Shown here one piece after another: positions 35,545-43,515 of a stretch of DNA of 64,000 nucleotides. The notes below the pieces were generated by a model. It had not been told where the DNA came from. It worked only from the letters and a program-made list of their open reading frames with translations, and ran no database searches. The stretch spans positions 89,901 to 153,900 of the forward strand of contig JAKFYI010000004.1 in assembly GCA_021730985.1 (NCBI GenBank), written 5' to 3'. Made by a program: the position numbers and the translations under genes. The DNA comes from Hyphomicrobiales bacterium. GTDB taxonomy: Bacteria; Pseudomonadota; Alphaproteobacteria; Rhizobiales; Xanthobacteraceae. Each line of letters starts with the position of its first letter. The stretch's first letter is position 1.

Positions 35545-36000
35545 TTTGCCGCGCCTTGCTTATCCGAGGGCGCTGTCATGAGGCGTCGTGCTGGCGGAGC
35601 GGGGTGCGGCGCCTGCGGTTGGTCCTCGCAAGACCGGCCCCGGGAGGCCCGGGTCACCGTCCGTCCCGACTACGCGGGGCTGCCCTTCAATGGGCTGGTG
35701 GGGACCGGAGGAAGGAGCGGCGAAAGCCGCACCGATCCAGAGGTGGAAGGCCCACCCAGACGGTCCTGAAAGTTACGGTCCCGAGCGCCAAAAAACGCCG
35801 CGATGGAGCGCCGAAAGGCGTGCGCGTCCCGCCGGACGCGCGCCGTGCCCCGATATGGCGCGGCATCCAAGGTTGCGCCGGTCGGCGCTCCATCCCCTCG
35901 GACTTTCCGAGGGGGACGGCTCCCCGTGAAAGCGGGAAGGGATTCGAAGGAGGGCTCCGCGGCGCCTCAAAGTCCGCGGACGATGACGCATGTCTGAACG
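35545..36000 (+). ncRNA. Candidate structured RNA upstream of tldD
   Basis: A run of stable hairpins is visible on the plus strand: GCGGC-GAAA-GCCGC (35717-35730), GGTGG/CCACC (35742-35756), GCGCC-GAAA-GGCGT (35808-35821), GCGCGTCC-CGCC-GGACGCGC (35822-35841), GGCGC/GCGCC (35857-35879), CCCCTCGGA-CTT-TCCGAGGGG (35894-35914) and CCCG/CGGG (35923-35936). Two GNRA (GAAA) tetraloops on the same strand are typical of RNA rather than DNA elements. It does not match RNase P RNA, tmRNA, SRP RNA or 6S RNA signatures I know. Ends and identity are unknown; it may be a repeated element of the genome. Low-confidence class assignment. Confidence 0.35.
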
Positions 36001-36034
36001 TGAGAGTTGCCGAACAAGCGCGGCGAACTCCATT

Positions 36035-36119
36035 GTCATCCCCGCGAACGCGGGGAACCAGTACCCGAGGTCTATCGAGAGAGCGGTGGTTACTAGGTCC
36101 CCGCTTTCGCGGGGACGAC
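36035..36119. repeat. GTCAT-bounded inverted-repeat element, copy 3
   Basis: 85-base element: GTCAT-CCCCGCGAACGCGGGG-AACCAGTA, a centre of about 28 bases, then TACTAGGT-CCCCGCTTTCGCGGGG-ACGAC. Lies about 85 bases before the tldD start, inside its probable leader or promoter region. Confidence 0.87.
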
Positions 36120-36203
36120 AGTCGGGGGCCTTCGGGAAATACAGACTGGCCTTTCGCCACAAATCAGGCTTCCTATCTAGGAAGCAGCCGCACGGAGCAT
36201 CCG

Positions 36204-37622
36204 ATGAACCCGAATTCCTCGCTGATCGATCGCGCCGGCCTCGACCGTGTTCGCATCGGCAAGCTGATGGATCGCGGCCTGGAGGGCGCGGACGACGGCG
36301 AACTGTTCCTCGAATACAAGCAGTCCGAGATGCTGGTGTTCGACAACGGCCGTCTCAAGCAAGCCACCTACGACACCAACCAGGGCTTCGGACTACGCGC
36401 CGTGAAGGACGAGGCGGTCGGCTACGCGCACGCCTCCGACGTGTCGGAGGCCGCGATCAGCCGCGCCGCCGATGCGGTGCGCGCGGTGAAGAGCGGCCAC
36501 TCAGGCAATTTCGCCGCGGCCCCTGCCCGCACCAACCGCAAGCTCTACAGCGACGAGAATCCGATGGAAGCGCCGGGCTTCGACGCCAAGGTGAAGCTGC
36601 TGGAAACGATCGACGCCTATGTCCGCGCCAAGGACCAGCGGGTGCGCCAGGTCACCGCGAGCCTCGGCGCGTCGTGGCAGGTGGTCGAGATCGTGCGCCC
36701 GGACGGCGAGATCTACCGCGACATCCGTCCGCTGGTTCGCGTCAACATCTCCGTGGTGGCCGGCTCCGGCGACCGGCAGGAATCCGGCTCGCACGGGTTC
36801 GGCGGCCGCGAGGGCTATCAGCGCTTCATCGAGTCGAAGTCCTGGCAGCACGCCGCCGACGAGGCGGTGCGCCAGGCGCTGACCAATCTGGAATCGATTC
36901 CCGCGCCCGCGGGCGAAATGGACGTGGTGCTGGGCCCGGGCTGGCCGGGCGTCATGCTGCATGAGGCGATCGGCCACGGGCTGGAAGGCGACTTCAACCG
37001 CAAGGGATCGTCCGCATTCGCCGGTCTGATGGGACAGCAGGTTGCGGCCAAGGGCGTCACCGTGGTCGACGACGGCACCATCGCCAGCCGCCGCGGCTCG
37101 CTGTCGATCGACGACGAGGGCACCCCCACCAACCGCACCCCATTGATCGAGGATGGCATCCTGGTCGGCTACATGCAGGATCGCCAGAACGCGCGACTGA
37201 TGAACATGAAGCCGACCGGCAACGGGCGGCGCGAGAGCCACGCCCATGTTCCGATGCCGCGCATGACCAACACCTACATGTTGGCGGGCGACCGCGACCC
37301 GGGCGAGATCATCGCGTCGGTGAAGAACGGCATCTACGCGGTCAATTTCGGCGGCGGGCAGGTCGAGATCACGTCGGGCAAATACGTGTTCCAGGTGACC
37401 GAGGCCTACAGGATCGAGAACGGCAAGCTCGGCGCACCGCTCAAGGGCGCGATGCTGATCGGCAACGGGCCGACCGACCTCAACCGCGTCAGCATGGTCG
37501 GCAACGACCTGTCGCTCGACACCGGCGTCGGCACCTGCGGCAAGAACGGCCAGGGCGTGCCGGTCGGCGTCGGTCAGCCGACGCTGCGGATGGACCGCAT
37601 CACGGTCGGCGGCACAGGCTAG
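36204..37622 (+). CDS. tldD: Metalloprotease TldD
   Basis: Zinc protease that works as a TldD/TldE heterodimer on small peptides (microcin B17 maturation, CcdA degradation). 472 residues. Catalytic metal site HEAIGHGLEGD at His253, Glu254, His258. N-terminal substrate-groove domain with LEYKQSEMLVFDNGRL, and the C-terminal MLIGNGPTDLNRVSMVGNDL and GTCGKNGQGVPVGVGQP, typical of TldD. ATG at 36204 with GGAG upstream fits the family N-terminus. tldE (pmbA) is not in the window. Confidence 0.97.
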   Translation: MNPNSSLIDRAGLDRVRIGKLMDRGLEGADDGELFLEYKQSEMLVFDNGRLKQATYDTNQGFGLRAVKDEAVGYAHASDVSEAAISRAADAVRAVKSGHSGNFAAAPARTNRKLYSDENPMEAPGFDAKVKLLETIDAYVRAKDQRVRQVTASLGASWQVVEIVRPDGEIYRDIRPLVRVNISVVAGSGDRQESGSHGFGGREGYQRFIESKSWQHAADEAVRQALTNLESIPAPAGEMDVVLGPGWPGVMLHEAIGHGLEGDFNRKGSSAFAGLMGQQVAAKGVTVVDDGTIASRRGSLSIDDEGTPTNRTPLIEDGILVGYMQDRQNARLMNMKPTGNGRRESHAHVPMPRMTNTYMLAGDRDPGEIIASVKNGIYAVNFGGGQVEITSGKYVFQVTEAYRIENGKLGAPLKGAMLIGNGPTDLNRVSMVGNDLSLDTGVGTCGKNGQGVPVGVGQPTLRMDRITVGGTG

Positions 37623-37632
37623 CGCCGGACGT

Positions 37633-38193
37633 TCAGCGCACCACGCCGGACATGCAGCACGGCTTGCGGCGCGGCCTCGTCAGCTTGTCCTTGAGATAGC
37701 AGCGCGACACATCCGAGCCGAGATAGCCGGGCCGCACATAGGTCCACGCCCGGCATTTCTTTTCGTCCTCGCAGACCTTCTTGCAGGACTCGCCGGTGGG
37801 GTCGGCGGAGAGGTCGAAGTGGCGGTAGTCGCCGCCGGTGCGGTCGATCGACATTTCGACCGGGCCGCTTTTCTTCTCCACCAGGCCCGCGCCTTTGATG
37901 CCGGACACGCAGCATTGATTCTCCACCGCCGGCTTCACCTCGCTCTTGAGCCAGCACATCGCGCTGGTGCCGCCGCTGGTGCCCGGATAGGCGAAGGTCC
38001 AAGCGCGGCAACGGCCTTCCCGCTCGCAACGCGCCGCGCAGACGGCCGGATCCCCGGACGGCACAACGAACCGGGTGTAATCGCCGCCCGGCCGGTCGAA
38101 GCCGCCTTGCGCGAACGCCGCCGTGGCAGCCCCCGCGACCAGAACGAGCGCCACTATTGTGCGGTGCAGAGGGTTCAGGAAAAATCGCATCAA
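37633..38193 (-). CDS. Secreted protein with two PAN/Apple domains
   Basis: 186 residues: signal peptide ending AAFAQGG, then two PAN_4-type modules in tandem, each opening with GGDY(T/R)(R/H)F and carrying a Cys framework (CAARCEREGRCRAWTFAYPG... and CKKVCEDEKKCRAWTYVRPG), with a CCxSG motif closing each one. PAN domains bind proteins or carbohydrates; secreted rhizobial examples are uncharacterised. TTG at 38193 has GGAAGG at eight bases; ATG at 38190 is the alternative. Its end lies 10 bases from the convergent tldD stop. Confidence 0.86.
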   Translation of the reverse strand: MMRFFLNPLHRTIVALVLVAGAATAAFAQGGFDRPGGDYTRFVVPSGDPAVCAARCEREGRCRAWTFAYPGTSGGTSAMCWLKSEVKPAVENQCCVSGIKGAGLVEKKSGPVEMSIDRTGGDYRHFDLSADPTGESCKKVCEDEKKCRAWTYVRPGYLGSDVSRCYLKDKLTRPRRKPCCMSGVVR

Positions 38194-38387
38194 TTTCGTG
38201 GCCTTCCGATCGATGCGAGTGACACTGCCTCATCTTAGTCAAGGCAGGGACGTTACGCGAGAGAGTTTGGGGTCCCGATCCGCGCAGACCGGTGGGCACT
38301 GCACAAGATAAACCGGCCGCCGTTGCATTCATGCCGCATGTCCAATGCGCCGCGTCCCGCGCACAATGGCTTTTTCGCGGTGAGGCC

Positions 38388-40025
38388 ATGCCGGGTTGGC
38401 TTCCATCCACCAGTCCCCCCGGGGGGCCTCAACCGCTTTTGCCGCGGATGCTTTCGCACGTCTCCTTCGACCGCGCGTCGTGGCTGCTGATCGCCGTCCT
38501 GTTCGCCGCCGCGCTGTTCGTGTTCCGCGATTACGCGATCTCGAACGACGAAGAGGTCCAGCACCGCTACGGCGAATTGATCCTCTCCTACTATACCAGC
38601 GGCATGACCGACCGGTCGGTGTTCGGATACAAGAACCTCTATCTCTACGGCGGCCTGTTCGATGTCACCGCGGTGTTGCTCGCCCGCGTCGTTCCGGTCG
38701 ATGTCTTCACCATCCGCCATGTGCTCTGCGCGATCATCGGGGTCGGTGGCCTGGCCGCGACCTGGGCAACGGCGCGGCTGATCGCGGGGCCGCGCGCAGC
38801 CCTCATCGCGCTGGCAGCGCTCGCGGTCTGCGGCCCGTGGTTCGGATCGATGTTCAACCACACCAAGGACATCCCGTTTGGCACGGCCATGATCGGCGCG
38901 AACTACTTCATGCTGCGCGTGGCGCACGACTTGCCCCGGCCGCGCCTGCTGCATCTGCTGTTCTTCGGCCTCCTGCTCGGCATGGCGCTGGGCCAGCGCG
39001 CACTGGCGCTGATGCTGCTGTTCTATCTTCCCATCGCCATCCTGCTGTACCTGCCGCAGCCGGTGACGTCTGCGAACGCGGCAAGACTCCTGGCGCGGTC
39101 GCTGCTGCTGTTCGTGCCGGCACTTGCGCTCGGCTACCTGATCATGATCGCGGCATGGCCGTGGGCGGCGCTCAACCCGTTCAATCCGGTGCGGGGTTTG
39201 TTCGCGTTCGCCCACTTTCACTATCCGATCAAGACGCTGCTCTCCGGCGAAACATTTATGATGGCGGACGTGCCGCGCTGGTACGTGCCGGTCTATCTCG
39301 CGATCAAGCTGCCGCTGGTGGTGCTATTGGGTGCGGCGCTCGGTCTGTTGGCGGCGGCATGCACCCGCACGCTGCGCTCGCGCGAGACGGCGTTCATCGC
39401 GCTCACCGCCCTGTTCCCGCTGACCTGCCAGGTGATCCTGCACGGCCCGGCGTTCAGCGGTATGCGGCATTTCCTGTTCATGCTGCCGCCGATCGCGGTC
39501 CTCGCCGGCGTCGGCTTCGACGCCATGCTGCACTGGCTGGAGATGCGGCGGCGCGTCTTTGCGGCGGCCGCGTCAGTCGTGCTTGCGGTCTGGCTTGCCT
39601 GGCCGGCCAGCATACTGGTGCGCCTGCATCCTTACGAGTCGCTGTACTTCAATGCCCTGGTCGGCGGACTGCAGGGCGCGGCCCAGCGCTACGACACCGA
39701 CTACTGGGTCAACGCCATGCACGAGATGGTGGTCATGCTGGAGAATCATCTGGATCGTGAGAATGCCAGCCGGCCGCGATGGTACTTCGTCGCGGTCTGC
39801 GGCGAGCGCCTGCCGTTCGAGAAAGAAGCCGAGGCGCATCATGGCCGACTGCGATGGGCGGAAGGGGATGACCCCGCCGATTTCTTCATCGCGCCGACCC
39901 ATCAGGGCTGCGACAGCGCGGTCGATGGCAAGGTGATCCTCACGATCGAACGGCTCGGCGTGCCGATTGCCGTCATCAAGGACCGGCGCGCGATCACCCA
40001 GCCGCATCTGGTGCAGAGAGATTGA
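38388..40025 (+). CDS. Polytopic membrane protein, ArnT/PMT-like
   Basis: About 545 residues with some ten helices. The first periplasmic loop has an acidic motif (RDYAISNDEEVQHRYGELIL) like the catalytic Asp/Glu loop of GT-C glycosyltransferases, and FNHTKDIPFGTAMIGANYF and HGPAFSGMRHFLFMLPPIAVLAG are consistent conserved segments. The C-terminal ~100 residues are soluble. Donor and acceptor unknown. Starts considered: ATG 38388 (with GTGAGG close by), ATG 38448 (right before the first helix) and the first ATG at 38292. A perfect CCCCCCGGGGGG lies between the first two. Followed by a strong hairpin terminator. Confidence 0.75.
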   Translation: MPGWLPSTSPPGGPQPLLPRMLSHVSFDRASWLLIAVLFAAALFVFRDYAISNDEEVQHRYGELILSYYTSGMTDRSVFGYKNLYLYGGLFDVTAVLLARVVPVDVFTIRHVLCAIIGVGGLAATWATARLIAGPRAALIALAALAVCGPWFGSMFNHTKDIPFGTAMIGANYFMLRVAHDLPRPRLLHLLFFGLLLGMALGQRALALMLLFYLPIAILLYLPQPVTSANAARLLARSLLLFVPALALGYLIMIAAWPWAALNPFNPVRGLFAFAHFHYPIKTLLSGETFMMADVPRWYVPVYLAIKLPLVVLLGAALGLLAAACTRTLRSRETAFIALTALFPLTCQVILHGPAFSGMRHFLFMLPPIAVLAGVGFDAMLHWLEMRRRVFAAAASVVLAVWLAWPASILVRLHPYESLYFNALVGGLQGAAQRYDTDYWVNAMHEMVVMLENHLDRENASRPRWYFVAVCGERLPFEKEAEAHHGRLRWAEGDDPADFFIAPTHQGCDSAVDGKVILTIERLGVPIAVIKDRRAITQPHLVQRD

Positions 40026-40036
40026 CCGCAAACGAG

Positions 40037-40064
40037 TGCGCCCGCCGGGGGACCGGCGGGCGCA
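40037..40064. terminator. Bidirectional hairpin between the ArnT-like and DUF1127 genes
   Basis: Twelve-base-pair stem (arms TGCGCCCGCCGG and CCGGCGGGCGCA) closed by a GGGA loop, between two convergent genes. Very stable; no clear T-run on either side. Confidence 0.6.
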
Positions 40065-40127
40065 ACATCCGGAGCGCGAGAGGGGATATCGCAAATCCGG
40101 ATGGGGATGGAATTGTTGGGCGGCTGG

Positions 40128-40460
40128 CTAGCGACAGGCCGCCGTTTCACAGGCCAGCCACGGCAGCTTCGGCATGTCGTCATATGGCCTCGCCGCGCGA
40201 CGCTCCGCCGCACGAGCGGCGAGCACGTCGGTCGGGTCGTGCCACAACGGCTCTGAATAGGCGTCGCGCAGATCGCTGCGCGTCAGGCCGATGTCCGCCA
40301 GCATGTGGTCGTCCAAGCCGGCGAGACTGGCTGCAACACGGCGATTTCGGATGGCCCGGCCGGCAGCGGCGAACCCGCGGATCAGGCCTCCGCCAACCTT
40401 GGCGAGCCCGCGCCCGGCGTGCATCGCTCCAACCATCGAATAGCTCAGGATCGCAACCAT
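40128..40460 (-). CDS. DUF1127 domain protein
   Basis: 110 residues: an N-terminal hydrophobic/glycine-rich half (VAILSYSMVGAMHAGRGLAKVGGG) and the DUF1127 (YjiS-like) motif RRVAASLAGLDDHMLADIGLTRSDLRDAY, here extended by a charged tail. Small DUF1127 proteins in alphaproteobacteria affect RNA turnover and nutrient or stress responses in some species. GGAGG precedes the ATG at 40460. Divergent from a LysR regulator across 207 bases, which may control it (inference). Confidence 0.88.
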   Translation of the reverse strand: MVAILSYSMVGAMHAGRGLAKVGGGLIRGFAAAGRAIRNRRVAASLAGLDDHMLADIGLTRSDLRDAYSEPLWHDPTDVLAARAAERRAARPYDDMPKLPWLACETAACR

Positions 40461-40581
40461 AGTGGCCTCCAAGGCATTGGCAGATCGAAGGAAAAGACAT
40501 TCACAGCCCGCGGAATGCCCGCTGCGCCGCCTCATCACTCGTTCGATTTGCACTGACGAAGCTGAATATGGAGCCGCCCAA

Positions 40582-40610
40582 TTGATAAGTGAAACGAATG
40601 TTTGTAATAT
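40582..40610 (+). promoter_or_regulatory. Sigma70-type promoter of the lysR gene
   Basis: TTGATA (40582-40587), exactly 17 bases, TAATAT (40605-40610): close to consensus and in an AT-rich patch that stands out in this GC-rich window. 58 bases before the LysR ATG. Confidence 0.65.
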
Positions 40611-40667
40611 TTTTGATCACGAATGATGATGTAAGCTCCCCGAGTTTCCCCGGCATAGGAACCTGCC

Positions 40668-41549
40668 ATGAGCGCGCTCATCGACGTCGACCAGCTGCGC
40701 ACCTTCATCGCCATCGTCGAAACCGGGAGCTTCACCAAGGCCGCCGATGTCGTTCACAAGACGCAGTCGGCGGTGTCGATGCAGATGAAGCGTCTGGAGG
40801 AGCGGCTGGACCGGCCGATCTTCGCGCGCGATGGCCGCGCCTCCAAGCTCACCGAGGACGGCGAGCGGCTGCTCGACTACGCGCGGCGCATCGTGAAGCT
40901 CAACGTTGAAGCGCTGGCGGCATTCAACGACGCAGGACTCACCGGGAGAGTCCGGCTCGGGCTGCCGGACGACTACGCCGACCGTTACCTGCCGGAGATC
41001 ATGGCGCGATTCTCTCGCGCCTATCCCGGCGTCGAACTGACCATTCTCTGCGAGCCGTCCGTCGAACTGTTCGGACGGATCGACAGCAACCAGCTCGATC
41101 TCGCCATTGTCACCGACTGCGAAAGCAGCCGTCCGTCGGAGACGTTCCGCCGCGAGCGGCTGCTGTGGATTACGTCGGCGCGGCACTCCACCCACACCGA
41201 ACAACCGCTGCCCCTCGCGCTCGGCCGCGCCAGTTGCGGCTGGCGGCGCGCGGCGATCGAGGCGCTCGACACGATCGGGCGGCCCTACCGGCTGCTCTAT
41301 TCCAGCGTGAATGTCGGCGCGGTTTCGGCCGCCGTGCTGGCCGGGCTCGCGGTCTCGGTGTTTCCGGAATCGGCGTTGCGGCCGGGCATGCGCGTCCTCA
41401 ATCCGGGCGACGGCTTTCCCGCATTGCCGGCGTGCCGCGTCGGCCTGATCCGCAATCCGCATGAGAGCCTGGCGCTGGCGGATGCGCTCGCCGAGCACAT
41501 CATCTCGTCGCTGGACAACCTGTCGGACTCAAGCCGCGCCGCCGAATAG
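40668..41549 (+). CDS. LysR-family transcriptional regulator
   Basis: 293 residues. Winged HTH at the N-terminus (LRTFIAIVETGSFTKAADVV, TQSAVSMQMKRLEERLDRPIF) followed by the periplasmic-binding-protein-like effector domain (GRVRLGLPDDYADRYLPEIM). Effector unknown. It is read divergently from the DUF1127 gene, the usual arrangement for a LysR regulator and its target. Ends five bases from the convergent ybaK stop. Confidence 0.95.
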   Translation: MSALIDVDQLRTFIAIVETGSFTKAADVVHKTQSAVSMQMKRLEERLDRPIFARDGRASKLTEDGERLLDYARRIVKLNVEALAAFNDAGLTGRVRLGLPDDYADRYLPEIMARFSRAYPGVELTILCEPSVELFGRIDSNQLDLAIVTDCESSRPSETFRRERLLWITSARHSTHTEQPLPLALGRASCGWRRAAIEALDTIGRPYRLLYSSVNVGAVSAAVLAGLAVSVFPESALRPGMRVLNPGDGFPALPACRVGLIRNPHESLALADALAEHIISSLDNLSDSSRAAE

Positions 41550-41554
41550 CAGCG

Positions 41555-42022
41555 TCACAATTCCGCGGCGGTTGCGTCGAGCACCCGCACGAGCTCGGCC
41601 GGAGCAATTTCGATCTGCAGGCCGCGACGTCCGCCGTTGACGATGACAGTCGCGTGCGAGAGCGCAGCGGCTTCGACAAAGGTCTTCACCCGCTTGCGTT
41701 GACCGAATGCCGAGATGCCGCCGACATGATAACCGGTGAGCCGCTCGGCCTCCGCCGCTGGAAGCATGGCGGCATCTTTTGTGCCTGCAGCCGCGGCGAG
41801 CTTTTTCAGGCTGACCTCGCGATCGCTGGCGATCAGAACGCAGACCACCGCGCCGCCGGCCCTGGCCATCAGCGTCTTGAGCAGCCGCGATGGAGAGACA
41901 CCGAGCGCATCGGCCGCCTGCATGCCGATGCGCGCGGCGTTCGGATCGAAGTCGTATTCGTGCAGCTTGAAGGCGACGCCGGCCTTCTCCAGCGAGACGG
42001 TGGCGGGCGTGCCTTTCGCCAT
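41555..42022 (-). CDS. ybaK: Cys-tRNA(Pro)/aminoacyl-tRNA deacylase, YbaK family
   Basis: 155-residue trans-editing protein that hydrolyses mischarged Cys-tRNA(Pro). GTPATVSLEKAGVAFKLHEYD opens the fold, IGMQAADALGVSPSRLLKTLM and VLIASDREVSLKKLA (catalytic Lys region) follow, and GYHVGGISAFGQRKRVKTFV is the family signature. The ATG at 42022 is 19 bases after the gshA stop, so co-transcription is likely. Confidence 0.95.
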   Translation of the reverse strand: MAKGTPATVSLEKAGVAFKLHEYDFDPNAARIGMQAADALGVSPSRLLKTLMARAGGAVVCVLIASDREVSLKKLAAAAGTKDAAMLPAAEAERLTGYHVGGISAFGQRKRVKTFVEAAALSHATVIVNGGRRGLQIEIAPAELVRVLDATAAEL

Positions 42023-42041
42023 GGCTCTAGCTCGGCCCCGA

Positions 42042-43406
42042 TCAGTAGGCGTATTCCGTGTAGATCGGCTCGACCGAGCCGTTCCACACGCCATGAAACC
42101 GGGCGAGCATCGCCTCCGCAGGCGTCATGCCGCGCGCCACGATCTCCTCCAGCGGACGGAGATAGCGCGTCTCGTCGCGGCCGGTGGGGTCGAGCCGGTT
42201 GCGGCGCGTCAGACCTTTGCGGGAAATGCGAAGCAGATCGATGGAAATGTTGAGCAGATCGCGATCGCGGATCGTCGCCTTGAAGCCGAGCCTCGGCACG
42301 TCGTCGCGCAGCTTCTGGCGCTCCTCGGCGGTCCAGTCCTTGGCGATGTCCCAGGCCGCGGTGAGGCTATCCTCGTCGTAGAGAATTCCGCACCAGAAGG
42401 CTGGCAGCGACGGCAACACGCGCCACGGTCCGCCATCCGAGCCGCGCATCTCGAGGTAGCGCTTGAGCCGCACCTCGGGGAAAATCGTTGAGATGTGATT
42501 CGCCCAGTCCGAGATGGTCGCCCGCTCGCCCGGCAGGAGTTTTCCGGCCAAATGATCGCGGAACGAACGCCCCGAAACATCGATGTACCTGTCGCCGCGC
42601 TTGACGAAATACATCGGCACGTCGAGCGCGTAGTCGGTGTAGCGTTCGAAGCCCATGCCGGACTCGAACGCCCAGGGCAGCATTCCGGAGCGCGCGTTGT
42701 CGGTATCGCGCCATATCTCGGAGCGAAACGAAACGAAGCCGTTGGGCTTGCCTTCGGTGAAGGGCGAATTGGCAAACAACGCCGTCGCGACCGGCTGAAG
42801 TGCGAGGCCGACCCGCAACTTTTTCACCATGTCGGCTTCGGAGGAGAAATCGTGGTTGGTCTGAACCGTGCAGGTCCGGTACATCATGTCGAGGCCGAGC
42901 TTGCCGACCTTCGGCATGTATTCGGTCATGATCTTGTAGCGGCCCTTGGGCATCACATGGATGTCCGAACGGCTCCAGTTCGGCGTCATGCCGATACCGA
43001 CAAAGCCGATGCCCAGCGGCCGCGCCACCTCGCGAACCTGTGCCAAATGAGCCATCAGCTCGTTGCAGGTCTGGTGCACGGTTTCCAGCGGCGCACCTGA
43101 AAGCTCGAATTGTCCGCCGGGCTCCAGCGAGATCGCGCCGCCACCGGTCACATCGGCAAGACCGATGATGTTCTCGCCCTCCATGATCGGTTCCCAGCCG
43201 AGCATGTGTTGCATGCCGTCCAGCAAGGCGCGGATGCCGTGCGGGCCGAAATAGGGCACCGGCCGGTTGCTTTCGATCGCAAACGCGAACTTCTCATGCT
43301 CCGTGCCGACGCGAAATTTGTCCTTCGGCTTGCAGCCTGCCGAGAACCACGCGACGAGTTCGTCGCGCGTTTCGATCGGGGTCATATCGACTTGGTCGCG
43401 GGCCAT
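42042..43406 (-). CDS. gshA: Glutamate-cysteine ligase (plant/alphaproteobacterial type)
   Basis: First enzyme of glutathione synthesis, 454 residues, of the class shared by alphaproteobacteria and plants. KFRVGTEHEKFAFAIES holds the conserved acidic metal residues, GGGAISLEPGGQFELSGAP the glutamate-binding part, and MYRTCTVQTNHDFSSEADM and PFTEGKPNGFVSFRSEIW other family blocks. ATG at 43406 (MARDQVDMTP) is chosen; the next Met (MTPIETRDE) is also possible. A palindrome with a T-run ends 11 bases before the ATG and may end the upstream fad transcript. Confidence 0.96.
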   Translation of the reverse strand: MARDQVDMTPIETRDELVAWFSAGCKPKDKFRVGTEHEKFAFAIESNRPVPYFGPHGIRALLDGMQHMLGWEPIMEGENIIGLADVTGGGAISLEPGGQFELSGAPLETVHQTCNELMAHLAQVREVARPLGIGFVGIGMTPNWSRSDIHVMPKGRYKIMTEYMPKVGKLGLDMMYRTCTVQTNHDFSSEADMVKKLRVGLALQPVATALFANSPFTEGKPNGFVSFRSEIWRDTDNARSGMLPWAFESGMGFERYTDYALDVPMYFVKRGDRYIDVSGRSFRDHLAGKLLPGERATISDWANHISTIFPEVRLKRYLEMRGSDGGPWRVLPSLPAFWCGILYDEDSLTAAWDIAKDWTAEERQKLRDDVPRLGFKATIRDRDLLNISIDLLRISRKGLTRRNRLDPTGRDETRYLRPLEEIVARGMTPAEAMLARFHGVWNGSVEPIYTEYAY

Positions 43407-43416
43407 TCGGACTGCC

Positions 43417-43437
43417 GGAAAAAAAGGTCGCGACCTT
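43417..43437 (-). terminator. Terminator-like palindrome between fadB and gshA
   Basis: On the minus strand the 14-base palindrome AAGGTCGCGACCTT (43424-43437) is followed directly by more Ts (seven in a row including the arm end). Located 79 bases past the fadB-like stop and just before gshA, so it can end the fad transcript or act as an attenuator for gshA. The stem is short (5-7 pairs). Confidence 0.45.
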
Positions 43438-43515
43438 AAGCACGGGCCGGTTGAAAGGGCAATGATGGGCCGGACATGCGAGAAAGCGGCGCCATGAAAT
43501 GACGATTTCCCTGCC

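Larger units (their letters stand above)
35367..36203. other. 837-base region before tldD with no convincing protein gene
   Basis: Holds a hairpin (35429-35454), a hairpin-rich stretch that may encode a structured RNA (35545-36000) and repeat copy 3 (36035-36119). The reading frame of tldD is open back to 35556, but this is high-GC openness: the codons run through the hairpins and the repeat and have no family support. Confidence 0.6.

Noticed and set aside
35443..35769. Small ORF (108 codons) in the hairpin-rich region
   Set aside because: Composition is dictated by GC-rich hairpins, the sequence is Gly/Arg/Pro-rich without pattern, and no good ribosome site precedes it.
35556..36203. N-terminal extension of TldD by 216 codons
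   Set aside because: The frame is open but passes through hairpins and repeat copy 3; TldD homologues start at MNPNSSL-like sequence and a ribosome site precedes 36204.
38415..38426. CCCCCCGGGGGG as a regulatory palindrome
   Set aside because: It lies in the likely coding or start region of the ArnT-like gene and has no loop or partner; probably chance in GC-rich DNA.
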